Both the position numbers and the translations under genes were made by a program. From an uncultured Lewinella sp. (lineage in GTDB: Bacteria > Bacteroidota > Bacteroidia > Chitinophagales > Saprospiraceae): a stretch of 64,000 bases of DNA. The notes under the pieces are model-generated. The model did not search any database. It was not told where the DNA came from and saw nothing but the letters and a program-made list of their open reading frames with translations. Location of the stretch: contig CALMYQ010000159.1 of NCBI GenBank assembly GCA_937873655.1, positions 47,245 to 111,244 of the forward strand, given 5' to 3'. Positions 37,212-45,808 of this stretch are shown in pieces (positions within the stretch are counted from its first letter, which is position 1; each line of letters begins with the position of its first letter).

Positions 37212-37975
37212 TTTGTTTGATTGGCGATGTGTCAAACATAAGAACAGTTCATTAGAGCGTGAGCACTGCTAAACCTGCTTTTTTTTAAACCACAAAGTAA
37301 CAAAAGGTCCACAAAAGCTATGGATTTGCCGTCGGCAAATCTTTGGCTATAAACTTTTGTTCTTTTTTGTTTCCAAGCGGTACGCATAATGGTTAAAATA
37401 TGCTCTCTTTTTGCTGCTAAAAAGTTTGATCCATTGGCCTTGTCATTCGTCCCTATCTCGCTTGCCTAATCACTTTCCAAACCAGGGCAAACAGATGCTA
37501 AATATGTCAAATTCTCCGCACTTCTTTTCACAGTATTGCAGTAAGCCTTATTGCGAAGAGGCTGATGCCGATCGGCAATCCGGGTTCTATCCGGTCCGAC
37601 AAGACAACGCAATTACCCTGCGAGGGTTCCGGCCTCAGCAAATGGGCCGTGAAGAAATTGGCCGTAATGCAGTGGCCGCACGGAATACTGTTTGAGCCCA
37701 ACCAAAAGATCAGTGCGAAGACAAACGGTGGGGAAATCACCTACATCAGGCAGAAGTCCAAATCTGAGTGCGAGTTTATTCCGTGCAACGGAATGAAGGG
37801 CAATTTTAGGCACAGATCCGTATGCCCGCGCTGGCTTGGTCCGGTGGACCAAAAGCGTGGTTACTTTCTTTTGGGCGCCAAAAGAAAGTGACAAGACCAA
37901 AGGCAAGGAAGAAAATCAGAAAAATATTGCAACTCAGGGAAAAAGCGCTTGATACCTGTCTAGTTTGAATTTTAG
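37212..37975. other. Long intergenic region, no convincing gene; two hairpins
   Basis: Open frames cross this stretch on both strands, but none has a family-like translation or a credible start. Two hairpins stand out. One is GATTTGCC (37323-37330) with GGCAAATC (37334-37341). The other is ACTTTCTTTTGG (37863-37874) with CCAAAAGAAAGT (37878-37889), loop GCG; this resembles the AAAGTAACAAAAGG type of sequence repeated at about 37298. The stretch may hold gene remnants. Confidence 0.4.
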
Positions 37976-38029
37976 ATGCTTTCGCCCTTTCCCCCAAACA
38001 AAACGCCCATTTCAAACCGACATTTTTCG

Positions 38030-38037
38030 TATTTTTG
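38030..38037 (+). promoter_or_regulatory. Bacteroidota -7 promoter box of the U32 peptidase gene
   Basis: TATTTTTG fits TAnnTTTG and lies 43 bases before the start codon at 38081. No good -33 box is seen, so the call is tentative. Confidence 0.42.
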
Positions 38038-38080
38038 CACGCTTTTCCAACGATTCGCAGAAGAAACGCAGTTGCAGCGG

Positions 38081-39949
38081 ATGAGAAAAAAAATTGAGAT
38101 CCTGGCGCCCGCCAAAAACCTGTACCAGGGTATGGCCGCCGTCAATGCCGGTGCGGATGCCGTGTACATGGGCGGCCCCGTGTTCGGCGCCCGCACCAAT
38201 GCCACCAATTCGGTGGAGGACATTGCCGAAATGGTCCGGTACGCCCACCTGTTCAAGGTCAAGGTGCTGGTCACCCTCAATACCATCCTGTACGATACCG
38301 AACTGGAAACCTGCCGGCAGCTCATCTGGGAATTGTACCGCATCGGCGTAGATGCGATCATCATCCAGGACATGGGCATCCTGGAAATGGACCTCCCGCC
38401 CATCGCCATACACGCCAGCACCCAGGCCAACAACCGGGATGCAGGCCACGTGAAATTCCTGGCCGACGCCGGGATAAAACGCGTGGTACTCGCCCGCGAA
38501 CTCAACCTGGACCAGATCCGGGAAATCCACGAGGCTACCGGCGTCGAACTGGAATTCTTTGTCACCGGTGCGCTCTGCGTATCCTTCAGCGGCAACTGCT
38601 ACATGAGCATTGCCAACGGCGAACGCTCGGCCAACCGCGGCTCCTGCGCCCAGAATTGCCGCCTGCCGTACCAACTGATCGACGGCGCCGGGAACACGCT
38701 CCTGGAAAGCAGCCACCTCCTCTCGATCAAGGACCTGGACCTGAGCGACGAAGTGCCCAACCTGATCCAGGCGGGGATCTCGTCGTTTAAAATCGAAGGC
38801 CGCCTGAAGGACATCGTTTATGTCAAAAACAATACCGCCTACCTGCGCAAAAGACTGGACGCCTTCCTGGAAGCTTACACCGACCAATATGAGAAGGCGT
38901 CTTCTGGCCGGGTTTTCTACAACTTCGAACCGGCGCTGGATCGCAGCTTCAACCGGGGCTACACCGATTACTTCGTCAACCACCGCCGCGAGAAGATCGG
39001 CTCATGGGAAAGTCCCAAGTCCAAAGGGCAATACATCGGCAAATTGCTGGAACCCAAAGCCAACGGCTACCGGATCGAGAATCATGAACTGCTCAACAAC
39101 GGCGACGGCCTCTACTTCATCAACGAACAGGGCCTGGCTGACGGCGCGCAGGTCAATATCATCGTCAACGATGTCGTGGTGCTCAATTCCTTCAAGCCCA
39201 TACCGGAAGGCGCCGAAATCTATCGCAACCACGACGCCGAATTCAACCGGATGCTGGAGAACGAGCACAGCGCCGTCCGGAAAATAGGCGTGAAAATGCA
39301 CTTCGGCGAAACCGAAACCGGTTTCCGGCTGCTCGTAACGGACGAAGACGGTCATCAATGCACCGTCGACCTCGATGCACCCAAAGAACCCGCCAAAAAC
39401 GCCGACGGGCTGATTGAAAACATCAAAAGGAACCTCGCCAAGACCGGAAATACCCCCTTCGTCGCGGATGAAACGGAGGTGTCATTCTCCCAGAACTGGT
39501 TCTTGCCCATCTCCAGGGTGAATGAGATCCGCAGAGCCGCCCTGGAGCAATTGACCGAAACCCGGATCCGCGAATACCGCCGCGAGGAACACCCCGTCGC
39601 CAAAACCGACCACCCTTATCCGGTCAGGGAGCTCGACTTCACCTACAACGTGTCCAACAAACTGGCCCGGGCATTTTACCACCGCCACGGGGTCACCGAG
39701 ATCGAAAAAGCCTTTGAACTGCAATGGGACCCCGGCAAATCGCGCGTGATGGTCACCAAATACTGCGTGAAGTACGAACTCGGCAAATGCCCCCGCTTCC
39801 AGCGCGCCACCATGGGCGAAAAGGTAAAGGAACCCCTCACCCTGAAACACGGCGAAGTCGAATACAAGCTGAAATTCAACTGCAAGCCCTGCGAAATGGA
39901 GATCTGGGAGAAGGACGCGGAACTGGTGCTGGATGATGAGGGGGATTAG
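38081..39949 (+). CDS. Peptidase U32 family protein (RlhA/YdcP-like)
   Basis: A 622-residue protein. The ATG at 38081 gives the family start MRKKIEILAPAKN; a longer frame from 37976 has no support. The catalytic-like half is a TIM-type domain: GADAVYMGGPVFGARTNATN, DMGILEMDLPPIAIHASTQA, VVLARELNLDQI and LEFFVTGALCVSFSGNCYMS followed by GSCAQNCRLPY. The cysteines in the last two blocks match those that bind an iron-sulfur cluster in U32 enzymes. Despite the name, characterised relatives hydroxylate RNA bases (RlhA on 23S rRNA, TrhP on tRNA). The C-terminal half includes further cysteines (KYCVKYELGKCPRF and FNCKPCEME). Length is closest to RlhA. Confidence 0.85.
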   Translation: MRKKIEILAPAKNLYQGMAAVNAGADAVYMGGPVFGARTNATNSVEDIAEMVRYAHLFKVKVLVTLNTILYDTELETCRQLIWELYRIGVDAIIIQDMGILEMDLPPIAIHASTQANNRDAGHVKFLADAGIKRVVLARELNLDQIREIHEATGVELEFFVTGALCVSFSGNCYMSIANGERSANRGSCAQNCRLPYQLIDGAGNTLLESSHLLSIKDLDLSDEVPNLIQAGISSFKIEGRLKDIVYVKNNTAYLRKRLDAFLEAYTDQYEKASSGRVFYNFEPALDRSFNRGYTDYFVNHRREKIGSWESPKSKGQYIGKLLEPKANGYRIENHELLNNGDGLYFINEQGLADGAQVNIIVNDVVVLNSFKPIPEGAEIYRNHDAEFNRMLENEHSAVRKIGVKMHFGETETGFRLLVTDEDGHQCTVDLDAPKEPAKNADGLIENIKRNLAKTGNTPFVADETEVSFSQNWFLPISRVNEIRRAALEQLTETRIREYRREEHPVAKTDHPYPVRELDFTYNVSNKLARAFYHRHGVTEIEKAFELQWDPGKSRVMVTKYCVKYELGKCPRFQRATMGEKVKEPLTLKHGEVEYKLKFNCKPCEMEIWEKDAELVLDDEGD

Positions 39950-40123
39950 GGGGATGGCAGAGTGGGCCGGTCTCCACTTTTAAATTTCGCATTTATTCTT
40001 TTACATTTTGCATTTACTCCCTGCCTGGCGCGAACCGGCCTACGCCTTTATTCAGCGCTTATTTTTCTGCACCGGTTTTTTATTTCATTTTCCATATTCC
40101 ACTTGTCTGAAGCACAAACAGGG

Positions 40124-40321
40124 CTATTTCGTACCCCGCGTCCGGGCAAGATAGCGCACCAGCGCAACGCCGTCCACCAGTGCCATTAGGAGAAAACCGT
40201 AACCGGCATAGTTTTTCCAGGTGCCGATATCTTCGGGTCGGATGAGGGCGGTGTTAAACAGGCCGATCACGACAAACAGAGCGGTTCGGATAATGGTCCA
40301 GGTTAATTTTGATGTACGCAT
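40124..40321 (-). CDS. Small membrane protein in the sigma-factor operon
   Basis: A 65-residue protein with two hydrophobic helices (WTIIRTALFVVIGLFNTALI and YGFLLMALVDGVALVRYL) joined by a short polar loop and ending in RTRGTK. It begins 7 bases after the stop of the preceding gene and is the last gene of the ECF sigma operon. No family is recognised. The context suggests that it works with the larger membrane protein. Confidence 0.65.
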   Translation of the reverse strand: MRTSKLTWTIIRTALFVVIGLFNTALIRPEDIGTWKNYAGYGFLLMALVDGVALVRYLARTRGTK

Positions 40322-40328
40322 GGCATAT

Positions 40329-41051
40329 TTACATTTGTTGATAGATCAAATACAGGAACAAGAGCAGGCCTATGATCAGCGCAATGCCGGTCAGCACGGT
40401 ATTCCGGATCATTTGGGTGCGTTGTGTTTCCAGGCTGCGCGCACTGAGGCTGTGTTCCTCCATTTCCCGCACCCGCTCTTCCAGTTGCCGGATGTGGAAG
40501 CTGCCCTGCCAGACCTGTGCAACCGTGCTCAATACGAAACTCAGCGCCAGCCCTATGCCGAGGACAAGCAGGTCGTCCCACCCGGCCGGCGGGATATCCC
40601 CGTATTTGAAGTACAGATAGTACAACGAGCCGATCAGGAAAAAGAAGGCGCCGGAGCCGGCCATTACCGGTATAACGCGGTAATAGTACCGGTAATAGAA
40701 CGCGATGCACTGCAGCAGCAAGTCCAGGGTGCTCAGGGCGCCGGGGTCCTGCCGGGGGATGCGCCTCAGGGTACGCAGCTGCCAACCCATCCCGCCGATC
40801 AGCAATGCCGCCGCGATCAGGTAAAACGCCGGCCGGCCGGGCGTGAACGGCATCCGGAATGCCAACACCACAGCCAGTACCAGCAGAACAGCCTTGAAGA
40901 TGAGGTCGAACACCAGTCCCCTCCGGAAGCGAACCAGGATATGCTTCGACGTGGCGCGCATAAGGGCATGGATCTCGCGATCGGTCAGGGGCCGGCCGGT
41001 GGGGGGCGACTCCAGTTGCCAGGCGGTCTTGTATTTTTCCAGGTCGATCAT
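40329..41051 (-). CDS. Membrane protein, possible anti-sigma partner
   Basis: A 240-residue protein. A soluble N-terminal part of about 45 residues (MIDLEKYKTAWQLESPPTGR, then LTDREIHALMRATSKHI) precedes about five hydrophobic helices, a charged helix (RQLEERVREMEEHSLSARSL) and a final helix (VLTGIALIIGLLLFLYLIY). It starts 7 bases after the stop of the sigma factor gene. Position and the N-terminal soluble segment suggest a role like an anti-sigma factor, but no ZAS-type His-x3-Cys-x2-Cys motif is present. The function is inferred from context only. Confidence 0.65.
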   Translation of the reverse strand: MIDLEKYKTAWQLESPPTGRPLTDREIHALMRATSKHILVRFRRGLVFDLIFKAVLLVLAVVLAFRMPFTPGRPAFYLIAAALLIGGMGWQLRTLRRIPRQDPGALSTLDLLLQCIAFYYRYYYRVIPVMAGSGAFFFLIGSLYYLYFKYGDIPPAGWDDLLVLGIGLALSFVLSTVAQVWQGSFHIRQLEERVREMEEHSLSARSLETQRTQMIRNTVLTGIALIIGLLLFLYLIYQQM

Positions 41052-41058
41052 GGCTGTT

Positions 41059-41556
41059 TCATTGCATTGTTTCGATGATGGCGGCCAGTTTGGCCTTGAT
41101 CCGTACCAAACGGACGCTTACGTTCTTTTCGGTCATTCCCAGGGTGTCCGCGATCTCCTGGTACGGCTTTTCTTCCAGCCACAACAGGATGATCGCGCGT
41201 TCTACCTTGTTCAGCCGGGCGATGGCCAGGTACAGCAGTTTGAGGTCTTCGGAATATTCCGTCGTGATCCCCACATCGGCGGCGGCGGAGAGCCTTTCCG
41301 TATGCTCCCGGAAAAAAGCGGCCTTACGGGTGAAGGTGATGGCTGTGTTCAGGGCCACCCGGTACATCCAGGTGGAGAAGGCAGACTTGCCCCGGAAAGC
41401 GGGATAGGATTTCCACAATTGCAGGATGATCTCCTGCTGCAGGTCTTCCCGGTCTGCCGCGGAATGGGCGTACACCGCACCAATCTTGTGCAGGATCCCC
41501 TGGTGTTGCCGGATCCTGGCGATAAATTCCTGTTCTATGGCTGATTCCCCGGGCAT
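41059..41556 (-). CDS. ECF-type RNA polymerase sigma factor
   Basis: A 165-residue sigma-70-family factor of the extracytoplasmic-function type. Region 2 is DREDLQQEIILQLWKSYPAF followed by GKSAFSTWMYRVALNTAITF, which holds the polymerase-binding and -10-recognition residues. Region 4 is LNKVERAIILLWLEEKPYQE followed by IADTLGMTEKNVSVRLVRIK, the helix-turn-helix for the -35 element. Length is typical. It lies second in a four-gene operon with three membrane proteins, as is common for ECF factors held at the membrane. Its regulon is unknown. Confidence 0.92.
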   Translation of the reverse strand: MPGESAIEQEFIARIRQHQGILHKIGAVYAHSAADREDLQQEIILQLWKSYPAFRGKSAFSTWMYRVALNTAITFTRKAAFFREHTERLSAAADVGITTEYSEDLKLLYLAIARLNKVERAIILLWLEEKPYQEIADTLGMTEKNVSVRLVRIKAKLAAIIETMQ

Positions 41557-41570
41557 CGGTCAGGTTGTGC

Positions 41571-41861
41571 TCAAATCAATTGGGTAAGGATCAGTAACCC
41601 GATAAATGCGGCCAAACCTGCGATCAAAAGGCCCCAGAGTACCTTTTTCGCCCCGGCACTCATCGGAACCGCCGATTGCCGGTAGCGTTGTTCGAACAAT
41701 ATGCCCATGGTGATGCCGATCGGTACAGATGCGGAAATGGCCAGGTCGATCTCTTCCGTACCCCAGTAGACCGCTATGCCGGTCAGGATCATAATCATGC
41801 CGCCCAGTATATACCCGGCGCCCGCAAAGGCGAAAAAGCGGTTATCTTCTGCTTTTTTCAT
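41571..41861 (-). CDS. Small membrane protein heading the sigma-factor operon
   Basis: A 96-residue protein with three hydrophobic helices: FAGAGYILGGMIMILTGIAV, AISASVPIGITMGILF and VLWGLLIAGLAAFIGLLILT. The gap to the sigma factor start is 14 bases, so it is the first gene of that operon. I do not recognise a family. The other genes of the unit suggest a role in membrane signalling. Confidence 0.6.
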   Translation of the reverse strand: MKKAEDNRFFAFAGAGYILGGMIMILTGIAVYWGTEEIDLAISASVPIGITMGILFEQRYRQSAVPMSAGAKKVLWGLLIAGLAAFIGLLILTQLI

Positions 41862-42213
41862 GATGCTTGTTTTTGATTCAACAGACTACTGGGTTAGTCT
41901 GTGAAAGGAGCCGAAAACTACAGGCGGGTCGTATTTTATTGTTTCCGGCGGGTACTTTGCCCGTTGAGCAGGCGCTTTATTTTATCAAATCCATTGCCCA
42001 TCCATTTGAAAAACCTGAGGATGATTCCTTCAAACAGGATTTCTATAAATATCATTTCTAGGATTTCAAGTATGATCATTTCTTGGATTTGGTTGTGCTG
42101 TATTGTGAATAATGGCGTGGCTACCTGTTGGGCGGGAACAGGTGACAACCGTCGGATTCATCTTGCTGAAGCAAAGTTAACAGTGGTGAATTTGAGTTTT
42201 GCCATGCTCGAAA
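41862..42213. other. Intergenic region, operon upstream side; no gene seen
   Basis: The region has imperfect repeats of ATCATTTCTAGGATTTCAAG and ATGATCATTTCTTGGATTT at about 42050-42090. A 70-residue frame on the minus strand (42148-41936) covers them, but its Ile/Leu/Glu-rich translation seems to come from the repeat. The junction to the AT-rich island is at about 42240. Confidence 0.4.
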
Positions 42214-42582
42214 TTACAGTTTTTGGGCTGTAATCGTGTCCGATTTATTTTGGGGCCGAAACAGTACGTTCTTGTTAGGATAAAGTTTTTTTGTGTTTTC
42301 TTCCAAGTGATTGGCATTAAGTTCATCCTTTTCAACAAAGTAAAATAAATCAAAAGGTCTGGGATCTTCTATTTCTAAAATCCGTTTGGCAGCACCCACA
42401 ATAATTTTTTGAGCTTCATCCTTTCCTTTAATTATAAAACCCGAGCCTGCGAAGCCATCAAAGTACAATAATTTCCAACTATACTTTTCTGCATACACAT
42501 TCATTATGTTTAAATATGCTTTCGCGTATTCAACAATTATTTCTATTTTATTTTCCGTCCAATTTCCACCAAATTCATTCAT
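42214..42582 (-). pseudogene. Three-Cys-motif partner protein (TcmP), truncated
   Basis: A 122-residue frame with the N-terminal third of a TcmP-family protein: NWTENKIEIIVEYAKAYLNI, YSWKLLYFDGFAGSGFIIKG, and RPFDLFYFVEKDELNANHLE. The FDGFAGSG block is the hallmark of the family, whose members are usually about 300-350 residues and are encoded near three-Cys-motif radical or phage-type proteins in mobile DNA. Here the frame leaves the family pattern after NVLFRPQNK and stops, close to the change from AT-rich to GC-rich DNA, so the gene was cut by a rearrangement. The start is 15 bases after the attC-like site, like a cassette gene. Confidence 0.72.
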
Positions 42583-42597
42583 AGTTTCTGTGTTTTT

Positions 42598-42680
42598 TAA
42601 CGGCTGCACTCACGCATACCGCCGCCTGCGTTGGCTTTGCGGGTTGGGCTTGGGGGCGGTTGGCGTTGAGTGCTTTGTTA
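42598..42680. repeat. attC-like recombination site between the PIN and TcmP genes
   Basis: On the minus strand TAACAAAGCACTCAACGCC (from 42680) and GCGTGAGTGCAGCCGTTA (to 42598) are imperfect complements with extra bases on one side only, like the stem of an integron attC site. The ends fit YAAC...GTTR, and the first 15 bases resemble the Vibrio VCR start (TAACAAACGCCTCAA). The site begins 6 bases after the PIN gene stop codon. Confidence 0.5.
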
Positions 42681-42686
42681 GCGGAT

Positions 42687-44768
42687 TCATTTTATCTCTT
42701 TTAAGTCATCTGGAACTTTGACTCCCCTTTTCATTGCTTCATTATTCGAACTATTGTGAAATATGAGAACATAGATTGCACTGACTGTTCCAATGATAAA
42801 ACTAATTATCGAAAGCAATGATGAAACCACATAGTTGTCCTTAAATGATTTTGCAAGTTCGCCTGCTTTAATTACATCCCAATCCGATTTGTATAAAGGA
42901 TAAATGATACTCCACAAGAAAATCAGTATGCAAATGCCAAGTAATACCAATATTTTAATTTTTGATTTTCTTATTTTCCGAGCGATATATTTTTCTCTCT
43001 TTTCCTCAATTATTTTGTTTTCGAGTTTTAACCTTTCCGACTTTTCTTTTTTAAGTTTTTCGGTCAACCGCTGGATTTCGGATTTTCTTTTTTCTTCTTT
43101 TTCTGACTCCTCGCTTTCTATTGATTTAATTTTATTTTGATATTCTATCTCTCTATTTTTTAATGCCGCAGATTCTTTTTGAAGAGCATTTAGTAATTGT
43201 GTGATACCTTCTTTCTGTGCTAATTCGTCTTTTCTTTGAATTTCTGCTTCCTTTTTTAGCCTATCAACAAATGCGACAGTATCCAAATTAGCCAAATTAT
43301 TTAACTCCTGAATATTTTTTAATTGTCTGTTTACGATTCGAGATGATACTAAAACTATATCCGAATCCGAAACTTCATCAATGGCATATTTTTGAATGTT
43401 ATCTTCTAACTCCTTGATGACAGATGTTTTAGGAAGGCTTTCATTTAAGGTAAACGCTACCAAAGAGGTAATTCCAATTTCCGACACATCTTCGGTTACT
43501 ACATTTTTAGTAATTGATGGGTTGCTGAGCCAAAGCACATTCAAAAGTTCGTCGCCTTTTATTGTCTCAGGTTGATATCCTGACATTAGATTATTGTCTT
43601 TGCCTTTGAAGTCAGATTCATGTGAATTTGAATTATGAACAAACCAGCAATTTACTTTTTCAAACTCAGAGATTCTTTTCCCTCTCTTTTCCTTGACATA
43701 TTGCAATGCTATTGCATCGTGTAAGGCTGCACGCTCTGAATTACGAACATTCCGCAAAGCGGAAAACTCGCTACTTACCTTTGCAAGGTTTTTGTATTTT
43801 GTTGTGTTAGGTAATGTATAAATCCCTTTAGCGAGTAAGGTAGATTGCAGGTTATCTCCAATTCTCTCCAAATCTGTCGCTGTTAATTTTCTTCTAACAC
43901 ATGCATTGTATATATCTTCTGGATTAATCTTCGATTGCAAAAAAACATGGTCAAAATTATTTGCTTTGTGCCTCAACAATGATTGAGTTTCTTCAATTGT
44001 GTCAATAAGCACTGTAAATTTATATCCTTGTTTGGCTCCAACTTCAATAAGTTTGCAGCATGTATGCGTAGATTCTGGTGTATTTAAGTCAAGTAAACTG
44101 ACGATAAAATTCGTGTCTAAAACAAGTTCAATATTTGTGTTTATATTTTCAGGCTGATATTCTAAATAACATGATAAAATGGAACCCAAATACACCCTCT
44201 TGATGAAATCATAGGCAACTGGAATTTTTTTAAAAAAGTCGACAAATTGGGCTTCAATTGTAAAATCTCTCTTAGTTTGCTCGACTTTGTTTGACAGATA
44301 TTTTGATAGTGATGATTTATTCTTGTCAATAAAATCGAAAATACTTGTTTTGTCTTTAATTACTTTGTTATTTATTTTACAAAATTGCTCAAAATACTTT
44401 TGAACAGTCTCAGCCTCTCGTTTGCTGAGTTGAAGTTGTTCTTCAAACTCATCAAAAACATAATCTTTAATCCAAAATGAATAGTCTTGGTAAATGTGAA
44501 ATCCGTTCTCATCTACTTTATTTGTTTCTTGGGCTATTTTTTGTAAGATTACCGATAAAACTGGAATTGGAATATCGATTGAATATGATTCGTCAAATAT
44601 TTTCTTGATTTCAGTAATGTTTTCGCCTTTACTTACACCACGTTGATTGAGTATGTACAGAGTACGTTTCACCAAAGGAATAAAAACGTCCACGGGACCT
44701 TGAATCAATTTTCCAGAATTCCTAACATGAGCCAAAAGGCTATAAGTAATTGCCTTATTTATATTCAT
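42687..44768 (-). CDS. PIN-domain membrane protein with a coiled coil (cassette gene)
   Basis: A 693-residue protein from AT-rich DNA unlike its neighbours. Residues 1-210 form a helical domain of unknown type. At 214-365 is a PIN-like nuclease domain: ELVLDTNFIVSLLDL (Asp218), IDTIEETQSLL (Glu259/Glu260) and AALHDAIALQYVK (Asp351) supply the acidic residues of the metal site. A region of unknown function (400-480) follows, then a long Lys/Glu coiled coil (about 500-600), two transmembrane helices (about 604-624 and 649-670) and a short tail. PIN domains are usually RNases of toxins or RNA-decay systems. A PIN domain fused to a membrane-anchored coiled coil suggests a defence or sensing protein, but no partner gene survives here. 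I know of no named family with this architecture. Confidence 0.72.
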   Translation of the reverse strand: MNINKAITYSLLAHVRNSGKLIQGPVDVFIPLVKRTLYILNQRGVSKGENITEIKKIFDESYSIDIPIPVLSVILQKIAQETNKVDENGFHIYQDYSFWIKDYVFDEFEEQLQLSKREAETVQKYFEQFCKINNKVIKDKTSIFDFIDKNKSSLSKYLSNKVEQTKRDFTIEAQFVDFFKKIPVAYDFIKRVYLGSILSCYLEYQPENINTNIELVLDTNFIVSLLDLNTPESTHTCCKLIEVGAKQGYKFTVLIDTIEETQSLLRHKANNFDHVFLQSKINPEDIYNACVRRKLTATDLERIGDNLQSTLLAKGIYTLPNTTKYKNLAKVSSEFSALRNVRNSERAALHDAIALQYVKEKRGKRISEFEKVNCWFVHNSNSHESDFKGKDNNLMSGYQPETIKGDELLNVLWLSNPSITKNVVTEDVSEIGITSLVAFTLNESLPKTSVIKELEDNIQKYAIDEVSDSDIVLVSSRIVNRQLKNIQELNNLANLDTVAFVDRLKKEAEIQRKDELAQKEGITQLLNALQKESAALKNREIEYQNKIKSIESEESEKEEKRKSEIQRLTEKLKKEKSERLKLENKIIEEKREKYIARKIRKSKIKILVLLGICILIFLWSIIYPLYKSDWDVIKAGELAKSFKDNYVVSSLLSIISFIIGTVSAIYVLIFHNSSNNEAMKRGVKVPDDLKEIK

Positions 44769-44792
44769 TTATTCCTGTGTTTTTGATTTCCG

Positions 44793-44923
44793 CTAACTCT
44801 TGTACTCCCGCACCCACGAGTATTGAAATCGGAACGTCGCTTCGCAATACCCGGTGGTGCGGGGATATTGCCCATAACCACAACGCCCACGCTCTCCCCA
44901 AAAGGCGGAAAGCGTGGGCGTTG
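44793..44923. repeat. Two hairpins at the upstream edge of the PIN cassette
   Basis: The first (44793-44879) is a long imperfect stem: TCCCGCACCCACGAGTATTG pairs with the reverse complement of CAATACCCGGTGGTGCGGGG, with TAAC and ATAACC at its two outer ends, reminiscent of attC. The second is a perfect 13-bp stem, CAACGCCCACGCT (44881-44893) with AGCGTGGGCGTTG (44911-44923). They lie 25 bases and more upstream of the PIN start codon. Confidence 0.45.
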
Positions 44924-45662
44924 GACGGTTGATTATGAACCGGATCACATGGCCGGACATTTTAGTACAAAGGCTAGCGACAGGGAGAGGGAGGGAGTGA
45001 GAGCGTGGGTGAAGGCTTCGCTTTCCACTTCTTGTCTCATTCGCTCGGTCACCTACACTGCCTTTTATGTCCTGAATTATGGAACCGGATAGCATAGGCT
45101 TCGTTTTACCGGACCAATATAAATTATTCCGCTGATATTTTAAAACTTCTTATGGGTAAAATTCTGCCGCTGTCCCGGCCGTTGCAAATGATCGGGCGCC
45201 GGAAAAACCGGGCCGCCTGTGTACCGGGACGGAAAACATGCGCCATTCCGGAACTTTGCAGGTACAAACTCCGGCGACACCGGGAAGTTATCCCAAGCCC
45301 ATCCAGCATTTTGTGTCACCCCGATTTTTAGCGCGCGCAGCGTGATAAAAATCAAAACTTGGCGTCTTAGCGTCTTGGCGTGAGAACTACTTTTTTGAAC
45401 ACCCTCTTTTTTTGAGCCGCAATTTTTTCTTAACCCACAAAGTCCACAAAAGTCCTTTTGTGGTTCGAAAAATCCAAAAGCAACCGAAGCGCCATCAATT
45501 CCTCCGCCGACCGCCGTAGCTCATCAAGAGCGAAGGAGGTAATTCCTCCCCCGGTCGCCATAGTCCCGCCATAAGCGGGACGAAGGAGACAGTTCCTCCT
45601 CCAATCACTCCCAGCGCCTGTAGACACGCCATCAGCATTACAAAGGTCTCAAATCACCAACT
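44924..45662. other. Gene-free region with dispersed repeats
   Basis: No coding frame is supported. It contains a second copy of the CAGAATTTTGTGTCA-type repeat (45305-45361, here CAGCATTTTGTGTCA), followed by CTTGGCGTCTTAGCGTCTTG, and a loose member of the GCCGCC...CGAAGG palindromic family (45503-45600) with several GGAGGAATT/AATTCCTCC arms. It separates the foreign island from the next permease. Confidence 0.55.
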
Positions 45663-45803
45663 CCTCAGTTCCTCGATTCCTCGATTCCTCAGTTCCTCAG
45701 TTCCTCGATTCCTCGATTCCTCAGTTCCTCAGTTCCTCGATTCCTCGATTCCTCAATTCCTCAGTTCCTCGATTCCTCGATTCCTCAATTCCTCAGTTCC
45801 TCA
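45663..45803. repeat. 8-bp satellite with a 32-bp higher-order unit
   Basis: About 17 consecutive 8-base units of the form RRTTCCTC. The first two bases vary in a regular order, AG-GA-GA-AG twice and then AG-GA-GA-AA twice, so the array has a 32-bp super-period. It ends only a few bases beyond the 3' end of the permease gene at 45809. Confidence 0.92.
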
Positions 45804-45808
45804 AAAAA

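Noticed and set aside
37411..37906. Several 60-110-codon frames on both strands
   Set aside because: They overlap each other, have no recognised motif and no promoter; at most they are remnants.
41936..42148. A 70-codon Ile/Leu-rich frame near the island
   Set aside because: The translation follows a local sequence repeat and the start context is poor.
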